64,000 nt of DNA. It comes from Limnomonas spitsbergensis. Lineage: Eukaryota; Chlorophyta; Chlorophyceae; Chlamydomonadales. The stretch lies in contig JAYJMM010000007.1 of assembly GCA_037349105.1 (NCBI GenBank), positions 310,001 through 374,000 of the forward strand, read 5' to 3'. The notes beneath the pieces are model-generated. The model was not told the DNA's origin. It searched no databases and saw nothing but the letters and a program-made list of their open reading frames with translations. Positions 53,566 to 64,000 of the stretch are shown here, piece by piece. Every line of letters starts with the position of its first letter. Position 1 is the stretch's first letter. Both the position numbers and the translations under genes were made by a program.

Positions 53566-55912
53566 GACTGCTTAAGCCTACCTAAATACAGAGGCTGGCA
53601 CAGCAACCAGAAACCGTAAATTAACCCATGCTAATAAAATAACACAGGTAATGAAGTGTGGAGCAACGTGATGCCACCATGGCATACTGGAGAACGATAT
53701 GGCTAGAGCATGAGGTCCTCGAGGCCTAACATGCATGCTGGTTTGGGCTCCACAGCAAGCAATTCCCTCCCCACCTCTTTCCACCTTCCAACCTGCTGCA
53801 CAGCCTCATCGATCTCATGTCTACGGTGGCAGGCCACGTTAGTCGACCTTCCGTTCAGGTGTTCACCGCCTTCATGTTCTTGGTGTTGAGCTGTGACCAG
53901 AACTGTACACCGTCCTGCACACTGCTGTCAAATTGCCACAGGTGTGTGACTGAGTTGGGAGGCAGAGACGCTGGGTGCTGTATCAGATGGATCTACCTCA
54001 ACGAGGCAGATGTTGGTGAGGGAGGCTGTACGTTAAATGCATGGCCTGCTCCCTCGTCACTCCCCCTGGGTAGCCCGCATGGCCGCCCTCTGGGCGAAAG
54101 GGTTTCTCCCTCCCTTTCGACCCTTGATACCTGGGTAGACCTTGTGGGACACCAGGCACGTTGCTTGGGAAAGATCCAATTTCAATGTGCCTGGCATGGT
54201 TGCAATGATGGAGGTTATGAAAGGGTAATAACGGGTGCTTTGGACCATGTTTCATTCCTCAAGCCATATGATTAACATGATAGTTCATAGCAGATCACTG
54301 TGTCATGCATGGATCTATAGATCTGGACTGCTTCACTGCAAACACATCGAATATATTTAATGAAATCCTGCGAAGATTGACCCGAGGAGTATTGGACCCG
54401 CGCATAAACTCCTTAACGATATTGATGTTGGATTGTGGGGATATTCATGCACAAAACCAGTTTGGGTGTGCGTACGACATGCCAATTTGTGTCAATTTCA
54501 CTACCGGTATTGGCCAACGCAGAAGCTCGCATGTTGTAACTTGGTCATATTTCCCCTTTGCCAACAGCGGGAGCGCATCCTCCTTAGTGTGGCGTTCTGT
54601 GTCATTTTGCCGTCCTAAGGTGCCAAGAGGTTTATGAATTAGATAGGTTTGCAGGTAGCAGCCTTCACTGGTACGGCGTTGGGTTTGGACAACTGTTTGG
54701 ACAGTGACCTCTGGGTTTATTTGTTCCCGTTCCCAAGTGGAGGATTACCAGAATTAATTGGCCTGGTGAGGACTAAAAGTGTGACCGTACTTGATTGGTA
54801 TGGAGAGCAAATTCGACCTGCTCATGGCCTGCCTCCTTCAACAAGAAAGGGTGGGTGGTGGTGGGGCTCACCCGCTGATCGGTTTTCCCTAGAACCAAGC
54901 TTGTTTATGATTTCCATCAGACTTTGGTCTTCAGCGGCATAGTCTGGAACAAATGAGTTTTATGGTTCGTCTAAGGGTGCCTTAGCCTTGCATATCTTGG
55001 ATTTCGCCCTTGGCACGTCAGTCATGCACTAATGCACTCATGTGCAACGGAGTAAACCTACTGGCCACAGTACGGCTGTCACAGACTCACAGTGGGCTGG
55101 TAGGTGGCCTGATTAGTGTGGAATTTTCTCCTCCTGAACTACTTCCTTACCTTGTGACGCTTCAAGTTCTCTCCTTCTGCACAGGTGGAGGCCCTCATGA
55201 AAGAGACACTTGCAGATCCAGGAGCTACTCCTGCCCAATATTATGTGATGATCGGGACCTGGTCACTATTAAGCACGTGGTGGAAGAACTCCAGCTGCTC
55301 AAGGGGTGCGAGGGCGGGACTTAGCCATGCAGCTGAAACCTTATCATCACCACTGTTTGCATGGGCATTGGGGGCGGGACTCAGCCATGCAGCTGAAATT
55401 GGAGGTCGTTCATGGTTTGGTCCCCTTCAGGCCAATGGTGGCTCTTTAACATGGTCTGCAGACACTGAATGGACAATATGGGAGAGTGAAGCCTGCCCCT
55501 TTCCCCCCTGAAGTACGAGGTAGAAGAGAAGAGTTAACAATTCTGGGTCCCCATCTGACTGCTGAGACAGACTTTTGCTTTGACAGGTCCTTAATGAGAT
55601 TAGCACTCAAGCCTGATCAGATGGGTACCTCTGGATGCCTCGTGCGGGTTTACTCACCATGGAAAAAATGTGCTACATGCCTGCATCCGGTCGATGTCAC
55701 AAGCCCTCGTTGGGAAGGATGTGGGGACACCGACAGTGAGGTGACAGGGGTGGGAAGGCAAGGGGATCATGGCCGGGTACCTGGCAGCAGATGCAGGATT
55801 TATTACCTAAAAAAGGGATAGTTTGTGAGATATTGCCAACAAGCAGTCAACGCCACGAGCTCTGTTGCGTTATACAGTGCTGATCTCCCTCCCTGAGTCA
55901 GTCTTTGTTACA

Positions 55913-56775
55913 CAGGTTGGTGGCAGCATGTACTGCGCTTCTACACCGCAGCGGTCGCACCAGCAGCACAGCAAGACAGCCCACTCATGGCGGCCAACAT
56001 GCACTTCGCTGTCAGGCAGGGCACCGGAGGGCGCAATTGGTGCAGTAAATTGCTAGGTGCCTTTCTAGAGCTAATGCTGGGATCAGCTGTCCCCAAATTG
56101 CGTCAGACAGCGACTGACCTACAGCCGCTACCTGTCACAGGGGTGCTAGCGCTAGTCGATGCAGCATACGAGTGGGCGCAGCTAGATGCAGCTGGCAGAG
56201 GGGACCCCAGAGATCCTGCCACTGAATACAGGTCTGCGGCCGCCTACCGCACCTGGTTTCAGTCTACAGCAGGCCAGGGGCCGCACCAGCCGAAGGGAGT
56301 GTGCTTGCGTGCGCACAAACTTACGGCTGCGGCTCGTTGCCGTCAGCACGGCTGACACTAGAGGACGGCGCAGTGGTCAGCAGCGTGACAGACGGCGCTG
56401 CCAGCGATGTTGGGCTAGGGCAGAGGGCGAGGATGCGTTGCATGCATGCTTTCAGTGCCCCAGTCTTCAGGATCAACTTAGGGAGCTGGGATGGGCAGAT
56501 CCACCGAACGGTGCTAGAGACTTCTTTGAGTTGTACCAGGGCAGGCTTGGGTGGGATGCCCTGGTTTTTTTGGAAGTCGTGGTAGATATTTTTGAGGCGT
56601 AGATGTTTTCAGAGGCTGGCATTCCTTTTGTCTTTCTTTTCCATCCATTTGTCTGTCCCTTCACTTTATCCTTTTTTTCCTTCCCCCTTGTGTTTGTTTC
56701 GTTCTTTCCACCCTTTAGATAGGCGCCCACGCGGCCGAATTTCTTTGGGCAGGGCCCAGAAGTGTAACGTCATTG
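55913..56775 (+). mobile_element. 5'-truncated LINE, copy B
   Basis: Carries the C-terminal part of a non-LTR retrotransposon ORF. Recognisable pieces, with frame changes, are MHFAVRQGTGGRNWCSKLLG, then CQRCWARAEGEDALHACFQC, a CxxC...HxxxxC zinc-knuckle like that found after LINE reverse transcriptases, then FFELYQGRLGWDALVFLEVV and VDIFEA with a stop near 56602. A pyrimidine-rich 3' UTR and the tail GGGCAGGGCCCAGAAGTGTA follow. No clear target-site duplication was found. Confidence 0.8.
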
Positions 56776-56779
56776 ACAC

Positions 56780-56998
56780 TGGTTACTGCCTGGGCAGCCG
56801 TGGGTGGGAGGAACTGGCTTTAATGGAAGGTGTAGTGGACCTTGTTGAGGGCAAGACTCTACAGAGGGGCTGGGGATTTGAACTGCCCTTTTTGTGTAGG
56901 GTGGATTCCATTTCCCTCCTTAGTTTCCAACCATACAGATAGGCGTCAGTGCGGCCTAGTCTCTTTGAGCTGGGCCCAGTGGTGTAACATCATTATAT
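56780..56998 (+). mobile_element. Diverged LINE 3' end, immediately after copy B
   Basis: Encodes GWEELALMEGVVDLVEG, which aligns with the GWDALAFVEDVVDIVEA ending of the other copies. It ends in GAGCTGGGCCCAGTGGTGTA and ACATCATT. It is an older relative or separate subfamily, next to copy B in the same orientation. Confidence 0.7.
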
Positions 56999-57105
56999 AA
57001 TTGGTGGTTGCGCTGGGCAACGTTGCACATAGGGCATGTAGGGTTCATGTAACTCTTGCTTATTACTATCAATATTTTTGATGAATAAATTTAAAATCGG
57101 TAGAT

Positions 57106-57121
57106 GGTGTTGAAAAACACC
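57106..57121 (-). terminator. Histone H4 3' stem-loop
   Basis: On the minus strand, 46 nt after the H4 stop: GGTGTTTTTCAACACC, a 5-bp stem with a 6-nt loop. It is almost the same as the element after H3. Conserved 3' palindromes are known for replication-dependent histone mRNAs, including volvocine algae. Confidence 0.8.
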
Positions 57122-57166
57122 TGTTGTGGATGGGTGATGTGATGTTGAAGAAGGGTTGGCTGTTGC

Positions 57167-58118
<952 letters not shown>

Positions 58119-58151
58119 ATCTCCCTTGTCATGTCCACCACTCTCGAAACC

Positions 58152-58167
58152 GGTGTTTTTTAGCACC
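58152..58167 (+). terminator. Histone H3 3' stem-loop
   Basis: GGTGTTTTTTAGCACC, 33 nt after the H3 stop. It pairs GGTG with CACC plus a T-G wobble around a 6-nt loop. It matches the H4 element in length and sequence pattern. Confidence 0.8.
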
Positions 58168-58294
58168 ACCAACGGACCTAATCAATTTCTTGGCCTCTGT
58201 TGACACTGACCATCAAGTCTCATTCTGTTCAGACCTTTTAATACACTGGTAACATAACTCAGATCGAAAAGGAATTCATAGCGGTCAGGTATTT

Positions 58295-59005
58295 CAATGA
58301 CGGCAAACCTCTGGGCCATGCACAAGACGGCTTGGTCGTGTGGGCGCCCAACTGTTCAGAAGGGAGAGAAGAAGAAAACAAAAAGGAAGAAACGAGAGGC
58401 CGGGATGGCAAACAAGTCCGACACCTGAGCTCCTCTTCCAACTAGCTCTCAATGCCCACAAAAGCAAGTGCATCCCACCCCTGCTTGGCCTGGTACAGCT
58501 GGTGGAAGTCCGTGGCACCGTTCAGGGTGCCCACACTGCTCCCGTATCTGCTCCCTGACACTAGGGCATTGGAAGCTAACATGCAGTACATCCTCTAATT
58601 GCTCGCCATCACCATGACCAACATCGTTGGCAGCAGCATGCCTCTCGCCCCTGACCGCTACGTGTCCCCCCGTGACAGCCGCGCTAAGCCGCAGTCGCGA
58701 ATTCGTCCGCACACAAGCACCATCCCTCGTGGTGGTGCGGCTCCTGGCTTGTGCCAGCATGGCGCCCGCTGTGGTTTTAAGCCAGGCGCGGTAGGTCGCC
58801 GCAGACTTGTGCTCAGTGGTAGGTTCCCCCCGCAGCTTGCGTCCAGCTTGCTTGCTTGTGGGCTTAACGAGAGCCAACACCTCTGTGACGGGTAGACGCT
58901 GCTGTCAGCTACTGCCTCACGCACTTTGGGGGTGACTGCCCCCCGCTCCAGCTTCTCTGACTGCAAGCTGCATATCTGCCTCTATGGCCTCAGTCATTGA
59001 GGGCT
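58295..59005 (-). mobile_element. 5'-truncated LINE, copy D (reverse, diverged subfamily)
   Basis: Read on the minus strand it encodes MTEAIEADMQLAVREAGAGG near its left end, then ACVRTNSRLRLSAA and EQLEDVLHVSFQCPSVREQI (zinc-knuckle region), with frame breaks. The 3' UTR is pyrimidine-rich and the tail GTTGGGCGCCCACACGACC to ATGACGG corresponds to the tails of copies A-C. It lies about 175 bp from the H3 stop. Confidence 0.75.
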
Positions 59006-59190
59006 ATCTTGCTGTTTTTATTTTGAAGGGTTCATGGTCGCTACAGAATGTTTGATGAGCCAGCAACATGGCCATACTTTCAGCAAAACAACAGAATACA
59101 ACAATTACTTGCATTCATTCATTTGGGCATCTGCCTGCATGTGGGTGATCCAAAGCTCTTTTACCATACTGCACATGCCTGCCTAATCGG

Positions 59191-60260
59191 CCAACAACGG
59201 TAATGTGGTGTGGGCCACCGATCACCTTAGGCCGCGGCATTGCCTCAAGAGCAAGATGCAGTCCAGCTTCCTCCAGCATCTGCGCCAGGCTGCAGGGCTA
59301 CCTCCGTCCGCTGCGAGTTGAATGGTCATGAGTGAGCTGCAGATCCAGCCGTTACAGCGAAATTGGTGGCAGCATGTACCGCGCTTCTACAACGCAGCGG
59401 TCGCACCAGCAGCACAGCAAGACAGCCCACTCATGGCGGCAGCCATGGCAGCCGACATGCAGCTCGCTGTCAGGCAGAGCACTGGAGGGCGCAATTGGTG
59501 CAGTGATTTGCTAGGTGCCTTGCTGGAGCTGGAGCTGCGATCAGCCGATCCCGAATTGTATCAGACAGCAACTGACCTACAGCCGCTGCCTATCAGACAG
59601 GTGCTAGCGCTAGTTGATGCAGCATACGAGCGGGCGCAGCTCGATGCAGCTGGCAGAGGGGAACCCAGAGATCCTGCCACTGAACACAGGTCTGCAGCCG
59701 CCTACCGCACCTGGTTTCAGTCTACAGCGCGCGCAGGCGACAGCCGACAGGAGTGTGCTTGCGTGCGCACGAACTTACGGCTGCGGCTCGGCGCTGTCAG
59801 CACGGCTGACACTAGAGGACGGCGCAGTGGTCAGCAGCGTGACAGGCGGTGCTGACTGCGATGTTGGGCTAGGGGGGAGGGCGACCCATGCGGAGGACGT
59901 GCTGCTTGCTTGTTTTCAATGCCCCAGCGTGCGGGATCAACTTGGAGAGCGGGGATGGGCAGATCCTCCGAACGGTGCTGGAGACTTTTTAGAGTTATAT
60001 CGGGGCAGGCTTGGGTGGGATGCCCTGGCTTTTGTGGAAGACGTGGTCGATATCGTTGAGGCGTAGACATTTTATGAGGTTGGAACTTCCTTTGTATTTT
60101 GTGTTTTCCAGCCTTTTGTTTTGTCCCTTGGATTTCCCCCCCTTTATTTTGTCCTGCCCCCTTCTTTGTTTCTTTGCATCTTTCCTCCCAACTCTTTAGT
60201 TAGGCGCCCACGCCGCCGAGCCTTATTTAAGCAGGGCCCAGAGGTGTAACGTCATTGACC
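59191..60260 (+). mobile_element. 5'-truncated LINE, copy C
   Basis: The longest copy, about 1.07 kb. Flanks TGCCTGCCTAATC (59178-59190) and TGCCTGCCTCATC (60261-60273) match at 12 of 13 and are probably the target-site duplication. Pieces seen are LKSKMQSSFLQHLRQAAG, LQRNWWQHVPRFYNAAVAPA, MQLAVRQSTGGRNWCSDLLG and the ending GRLGWDALAFVEDVVDIVEA with stop at 60066. At least two frame disruptions (near 59335 and 59855) show it is inactive. Tail: AAGCAGGGCCCAGAGGTGTA. Confidence 0.82.
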
Positions 60261-60273
60261 TGCCTGCCTCATC

Positions 60274-60704
60274 ACGGACTCCTCTAGCAGCCGTTGCACG
60301 ACCATCATTCTGGCACCCACAAGCCGCCACAAACAGCCTCCCCTTGCGACTCTGCCTTCATAATAATATTACCAGTACCGGTATATAAATCTATGTGATC
60401 CCATCCTCATGCCGAGTGGTATGAGCCTCCGAGAACCCCGTCCTTGCTTGCATATGAAGCATTGACCATAGTATCCCCAACCACTATGGCTATGTGAATG
60501 CCATGAGCCAAGCATCATGCAACGAGGCTGACTGCATAGCAGTTGAGTCCTGCTGCAGACCACACCTGTGTGGTGAACGATCTGAAGGCTAGGTCTTCCG
60601 GTCAGGGGACACAGCTCAATCCATCAGTATAAGGGATCCTAGGCCATGGGGTCTTAACCATGTCCATTGTATCATTCGTGCAAGGAGGAGGCCTGTTGAG
60701 GTCT
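60274..60704. other. Short intergenic region after LINE copy C
   Basis: No gene is seen. It should include the 3' UTR of the isocitrate dehydrogenase gene. Confidence 0.5.
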
Positions 60705-63700
60705 TCAGGCCTTGGCCGCGCGAATTTGAGAGAAGGTCTCCGAGATCTTGTCCATGCTGCACATGGGGACAAGAGACATAATTGTGAGATCCGGCAACAT
60801 ATCACATCGTCAGTCTGCCACTGTTCGTCATCAATGTGAACACATGCTGAGAGGCCTGGCTTGGAGCCCTGCAACCAAGGTGATGCTCTCATCCTACCGC
60901 GCCAGCCCCTCCCACAATACTCACAAGGGCTCGGTGCACAGGTAGTGCTCAGGCAAGACCTTGCTGCCATGGATACAGATGGCCAGATCCTTGGTCATGT
61001 GGCCCGACTCGATTGTCTTGAGCACAGCCGCCTCCAGGTCCTGTCAAGAGGGTCACAACAGGGAGGGACATCTTGGAAGAGGGCAGCAGAAGAAACTTCC
61101 AGAAGTCCAATATCAGGAGCATCAGTTTGAAGCCAGGTATTGTTCCAACTCAACATCACCCAAGGCGAAACTGCCAACAAAACAAAGGCGATGATCACTG
61201 GCAGTGACCCACAGGAAGCTGCATCCAAACGCCAGACAGGTCTTAGTACTTACTCACACACTTTGAGCACACATTTCCAACCCTGTGGAGTGTCGACACA
61301 CCTGACACCATTCAGTGAGCTCCTTGTTGTCGTCCAGCTTGCCCCGGTGCATCAAGCCGCGAGTCCATGCAAAGATCGACGCCACGGGGTTGGTGGACGT
61401 GGAGCGGCCCTTCTGATGCTCACGCCAGTGGCGGGTGACGGTGCCTGTCAGAGCGGGGCATGGGAGAGAGGTGGGCCTTGGGTGCTATGTGAGACTCAGG
61501 CCTATCACCCTATCTGGATTTCAGCTGCGCAAAAAATGCCTGGCCATCTTCACTAGCCTGCTTCAGCAATCCTGAAAGTGGACGTTCTCGATCTGCCCTG
61601 CCAGCATGCAGCTCCCCATTTCGTACCGTGAGCCGCCTCGGCCTCGACGCTCTTCCCGTCAGGGGTGACGAGAACACTCGTCATGAGGCCCAGGGAACCA
61701 TAGCCTTGAGCCACAATGTCGCTCTGCACGTCTCCATCGTAGTTCTTGCATGCCCACACAAATCCACCGTTGCTCTTGAGAGCCTTTTGTGAGAGCAGGA
61801 GCATCGAGGAGGATGCTGTGAGAGATTGGAAGTGAAGCAGTTCGACAGGGACAGTGCGGTAACCAGAGGGGGGCCGATGACGAAGAATCAGAGCTAGCAT
61901 TCACATGCAGGCCAGGCAGGACCTCTCTGTCTCTCTGCCCCATGCACTGCAACAAGCCCTACAGTTGAGATGGGTAGTTGAATGCGTAGGAGAATCTTCC
62001 TAGCAAACCATGCAGAGAAGACATCATCATTCAGAAAGTCATCTTATCCAACTCGCAAACATGTATAATGGCTAGAAGACTCAAGCAGTTAAGCTCGCAA
62101 AGAAGGCAGGCAATCGCGAGTCCAACTTGTCTAGCCGGTGCAGTAGGAATCACCTAGTCCCGTAAACAAAGGTTCCCAGAGCCATCTGCCCCACCTGCGC
62201 AACCATGTCGTCGATGAGGCGGTGCTCGTAGTAGATGCCGGCCGCCTCGTACTTTGTCTTGTATGAGGCCTCGTACTGCTCAGCAAAGATGCGCAGGAAC
62301 CTGAACCAGCAGCAGTAGCAGCAACAGCAGCAATCGGGTCAGAGAACATTGGCAGGACAGCATTTTAGCAGGCATCCCTGAATAAGGAAATAAAGAGCGG
62401 TGACTTCATGGTGAACCATGAGTAGGGACAGCAGTAGAAGCAGCAGATAACCAATAAAATAAAAGATACAGCTGAACATCTCCCAACATTCACTGTAAAG
62501 GCTATGAATGAGGTAGCAGCCTCTAGCCACGCTGATTGGCCTGTCGCCCCAATCCTCACATGCCATCGTAGGCCTTGAGGATGGTGTTCTTGGTGGACAG
62601 AAAGAGCGGCCAGCGCTTGTTGAGGGCAAACTCAAAGCAAGACTGGGCGAAGCCTGTGACACTCTCCTCGGTGTTGAACCTGCGAAAAGGGAGAGGTTGG
62701 GGGGCCAGATGAATAGTAAGCAATGAGCAGATGAATGTGCACCTCTTCTTGTAGGTTCATGTATGCCACTCGGAATGCCAGGGGCCAGTAAGAAAATAAG
62801 ACCCCTTCTTTCTCCGCTTGAATCTTCATTCGTTAATTGGCAAACGCTATGCTGCAACTAGGCCCGGCTGTTTACTCTCATCCCCACACAGCTACGCCAA
62901 GGGCAGCATTGGCACGTCCGTAACTTGTCAGCTTAGGCCTCGCCCCAGTGCTACCTGTCAAGATGCCCAGGTTTACTCACATGCCCATGCTGACGCCTGC
63001 GCCGTCAAACTTGCAAACCTCATAGGACTGCACTGGGCCACCAGAGTCGGGCGTGAAAGTCATGGTGAGACGGCCGGGTTCAGACGTCGCGAAGTCCGTG
63101 GCACGGTATTGGTCACCGAATGCATGCCTGCAAGGCAGAGGGAGGTCGTAAGGGAGATGAGGGAAGGGTGTGTCACTCTGCAGCATCCAGCCTACACCAG
63201 CTACTATGGTTGAGAGAATATGTATTCCAAACATGCTGCTCGGTCACACAAAGAAATGAAAGACATACCTGCCGACGACGATGGGCTGGTTCCAGCCTGA
63301 GACGAGTCGGGGAATGTTGCTCAACACAATCGGCTCACGGAAGACAGTGCCATTCAGAATGTTACGGATGGTGCCGTTGGGGCTTTTCCACATCTGCACA
63401 GGGGTCAGGAGGCCCAGGAACTATTCAGTCATCGTTGAACACAGGGTCACGCTTCAGTAGTGGAGGCCCATGGGCTACATGAACACTACTTATCAACGCG
63501 AAGAAACTGTCAGCTCACCAACTCATACGAGTCAGAGTCTTTGATCCGGAGAACGCACATCCTGATGCAAGATCATGTATTCATGCCTCGTAGGAGGTAG
63601 CGAGGTCGTACAGCTTGCTGTTGCACCCCCTTTGGACAAGGATCCCTCACCTTCTTGAGCTTGAACTCCACAACACGCGCTTCATCTGGGGTGATCGTGG

Positions 63701-64000
63701 CGCACTTGATACCCACGTTGTAGAGCTGCAACACACCATCGCGGTAAGCTTCAGTTCTTCTGTCGAGGATCTGTTCATAAACTCATACACAGCCTGGACA
63801 GGGTAGATCTTCATGGTATCAGTAGTAGTGATGCACCTAACTGTGAATGTTCCGTTGGTTTGCAGGCTCACAGCCGGTGCGAAGGCAGCATGTCTAAGAG
63901 ATATTCATCAGTTGCATCCTACCTTGATCGCCTCCGCGGCCTCAATGGTGACTTTGTCGTCTGTCGCATCTCTGTTGGGTAGCCCCAGATCAAAGTACTT
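60705..64000 (-). CDS. ICDH: NADP-dependent isocitrate dehydrogenase, N-terminus beyond the window
   Basis: Minus-strand exons entering from the right edge: 63923-64000 (continues past 64000), 63651-63725, 63269-63393, 62981-63127, 62560-62679, 62195-62300, 61627-61783, 61302-61444, 60925-61040, 60705-60756; phases agree and the visible part is 372 residues. The enzyme converts isocitrate plus NADP+ to 2-oxoglutarate, CO2 and NADPH. Motifs of the homodimeric eukaryotic class are clear: [11 protein letters not shown], the substrate-binding [24 protein letters not shown] and YDGDVQSD (metal Asp residues), [19 protein letters not shown] (NADP 2'-phosphate region), and [16 protein letters not shown]. 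It ends [14 protein letters not shown]. About 35-40 conserved residues and any transit peptide are missing, so compartment cannot be judged. Confidence 0.95.

Larger units (their letters stand above)
52855..55912. other. Intergenic region with isolated exon-like ORFs
   Basis: No gene could be assembled. Short exon-like pieces with plausible splice borders occur at about 53860-54016 and 55185-55310 (VEALMKETLADPGATPAQYY, then in another frame DDRDLVTIKHVVEELQLLKG), suggesting a decayed or unrecognised gene. A 28-bp direct repeat (GGGCGGGACTTAGCCATGCA and following) occurs at about 55312-55339 and 55372-55399. The rest shows only retroelement tails. Confidence 0.35.

Noticed and set aside
63521..63565. 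Exon-like [14 protein letters not shown] in the isocitrate dehydrogenase gene
   Set aside because: Flanking exons ending KLKK and starting MWKSPNGT are directly adjacent in the protein family and are in phase without it.

Overview
The window is nuclear DNA of a photosynthetic eukaryote, most likely a chlorophyte green alga. The evidence is intron-rich genes with GT-AG borders, two chloroplast-biogenesis or thylakoid genes (PPH1/TAP38-like PP2C and PAM68), and a divergent intronless H3-H4 pair whose two 3' ends carry the same palindrome, as in volvocine histone genes. I do not name a species. All spliced models below were built by eye from splice signals, phase continuity and family similarity. 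Six of the seven multi-exon models that lie wholly inside the window sum to a multiple of three; the exception is PAM68, which needs a one-base frame correction.

Layout. Positions 1-6201 and 8800-14990 are near-identical copies of one segment (one 10-bp net length difference and one substitution noticed). The second copy runs uninterrupted into a large 21-exon gene at 12798-31430 for a secreted CotH-kinase plus lamin-tail-domain protein. The first copy holds only the promoter region and exons 1-4, then breaks at 6201 about 130 bp after a perfect 25-bp-arm palindrome. Between the copies lies a small quasi-RRM RNA-binding protein gene (6659-7591). The CotH gene is inflated by intronic minisatellites: (CA)n, an array of about 75 bp units, a 31-bp array, and a 5.9-kb intron made mostly of a 21-bp array and a 47-bp array. 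Each 47-bp unit carries an acceptor-like site identical to the real splice acceptor that ends the array.

Right of 31.4 kb: intergenic DNA with retroelement tails; PPH1/TAP38-like phosphatase (35425-38747, +); an alpha/beta hydrolase with two ubiquitin-interacting motifs (39355-43959, -) divergent from PAM68 (44156-45535, +); a BTB plus seven-blade WD40 protein (47502-49975, -) divergent from the SMC5/6 subunit NSE4 (50401-52854, +); histones H4 (-) and H3 (+) at 57.2-58.1 kb flanked by 5'-truncated LINE copies; and an NADP-isocitrate dehydrogenase (60705 to the right edge, -) lacking its N-terminus.

Mobile DNA. Several non-LTR retrotransposon 3' ends share a recognisable C-terminal peptide and 3' UTR. 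Some insertions consist only of the tail (19, 35 and 64 bp) and still have target-site duplications. The neighbouring genes have no shared pathway that I can see. The strongest candidates for follow-up are the splice-site-seeded minisatellites in the CotH gene and the ultra-short retro-insertions.
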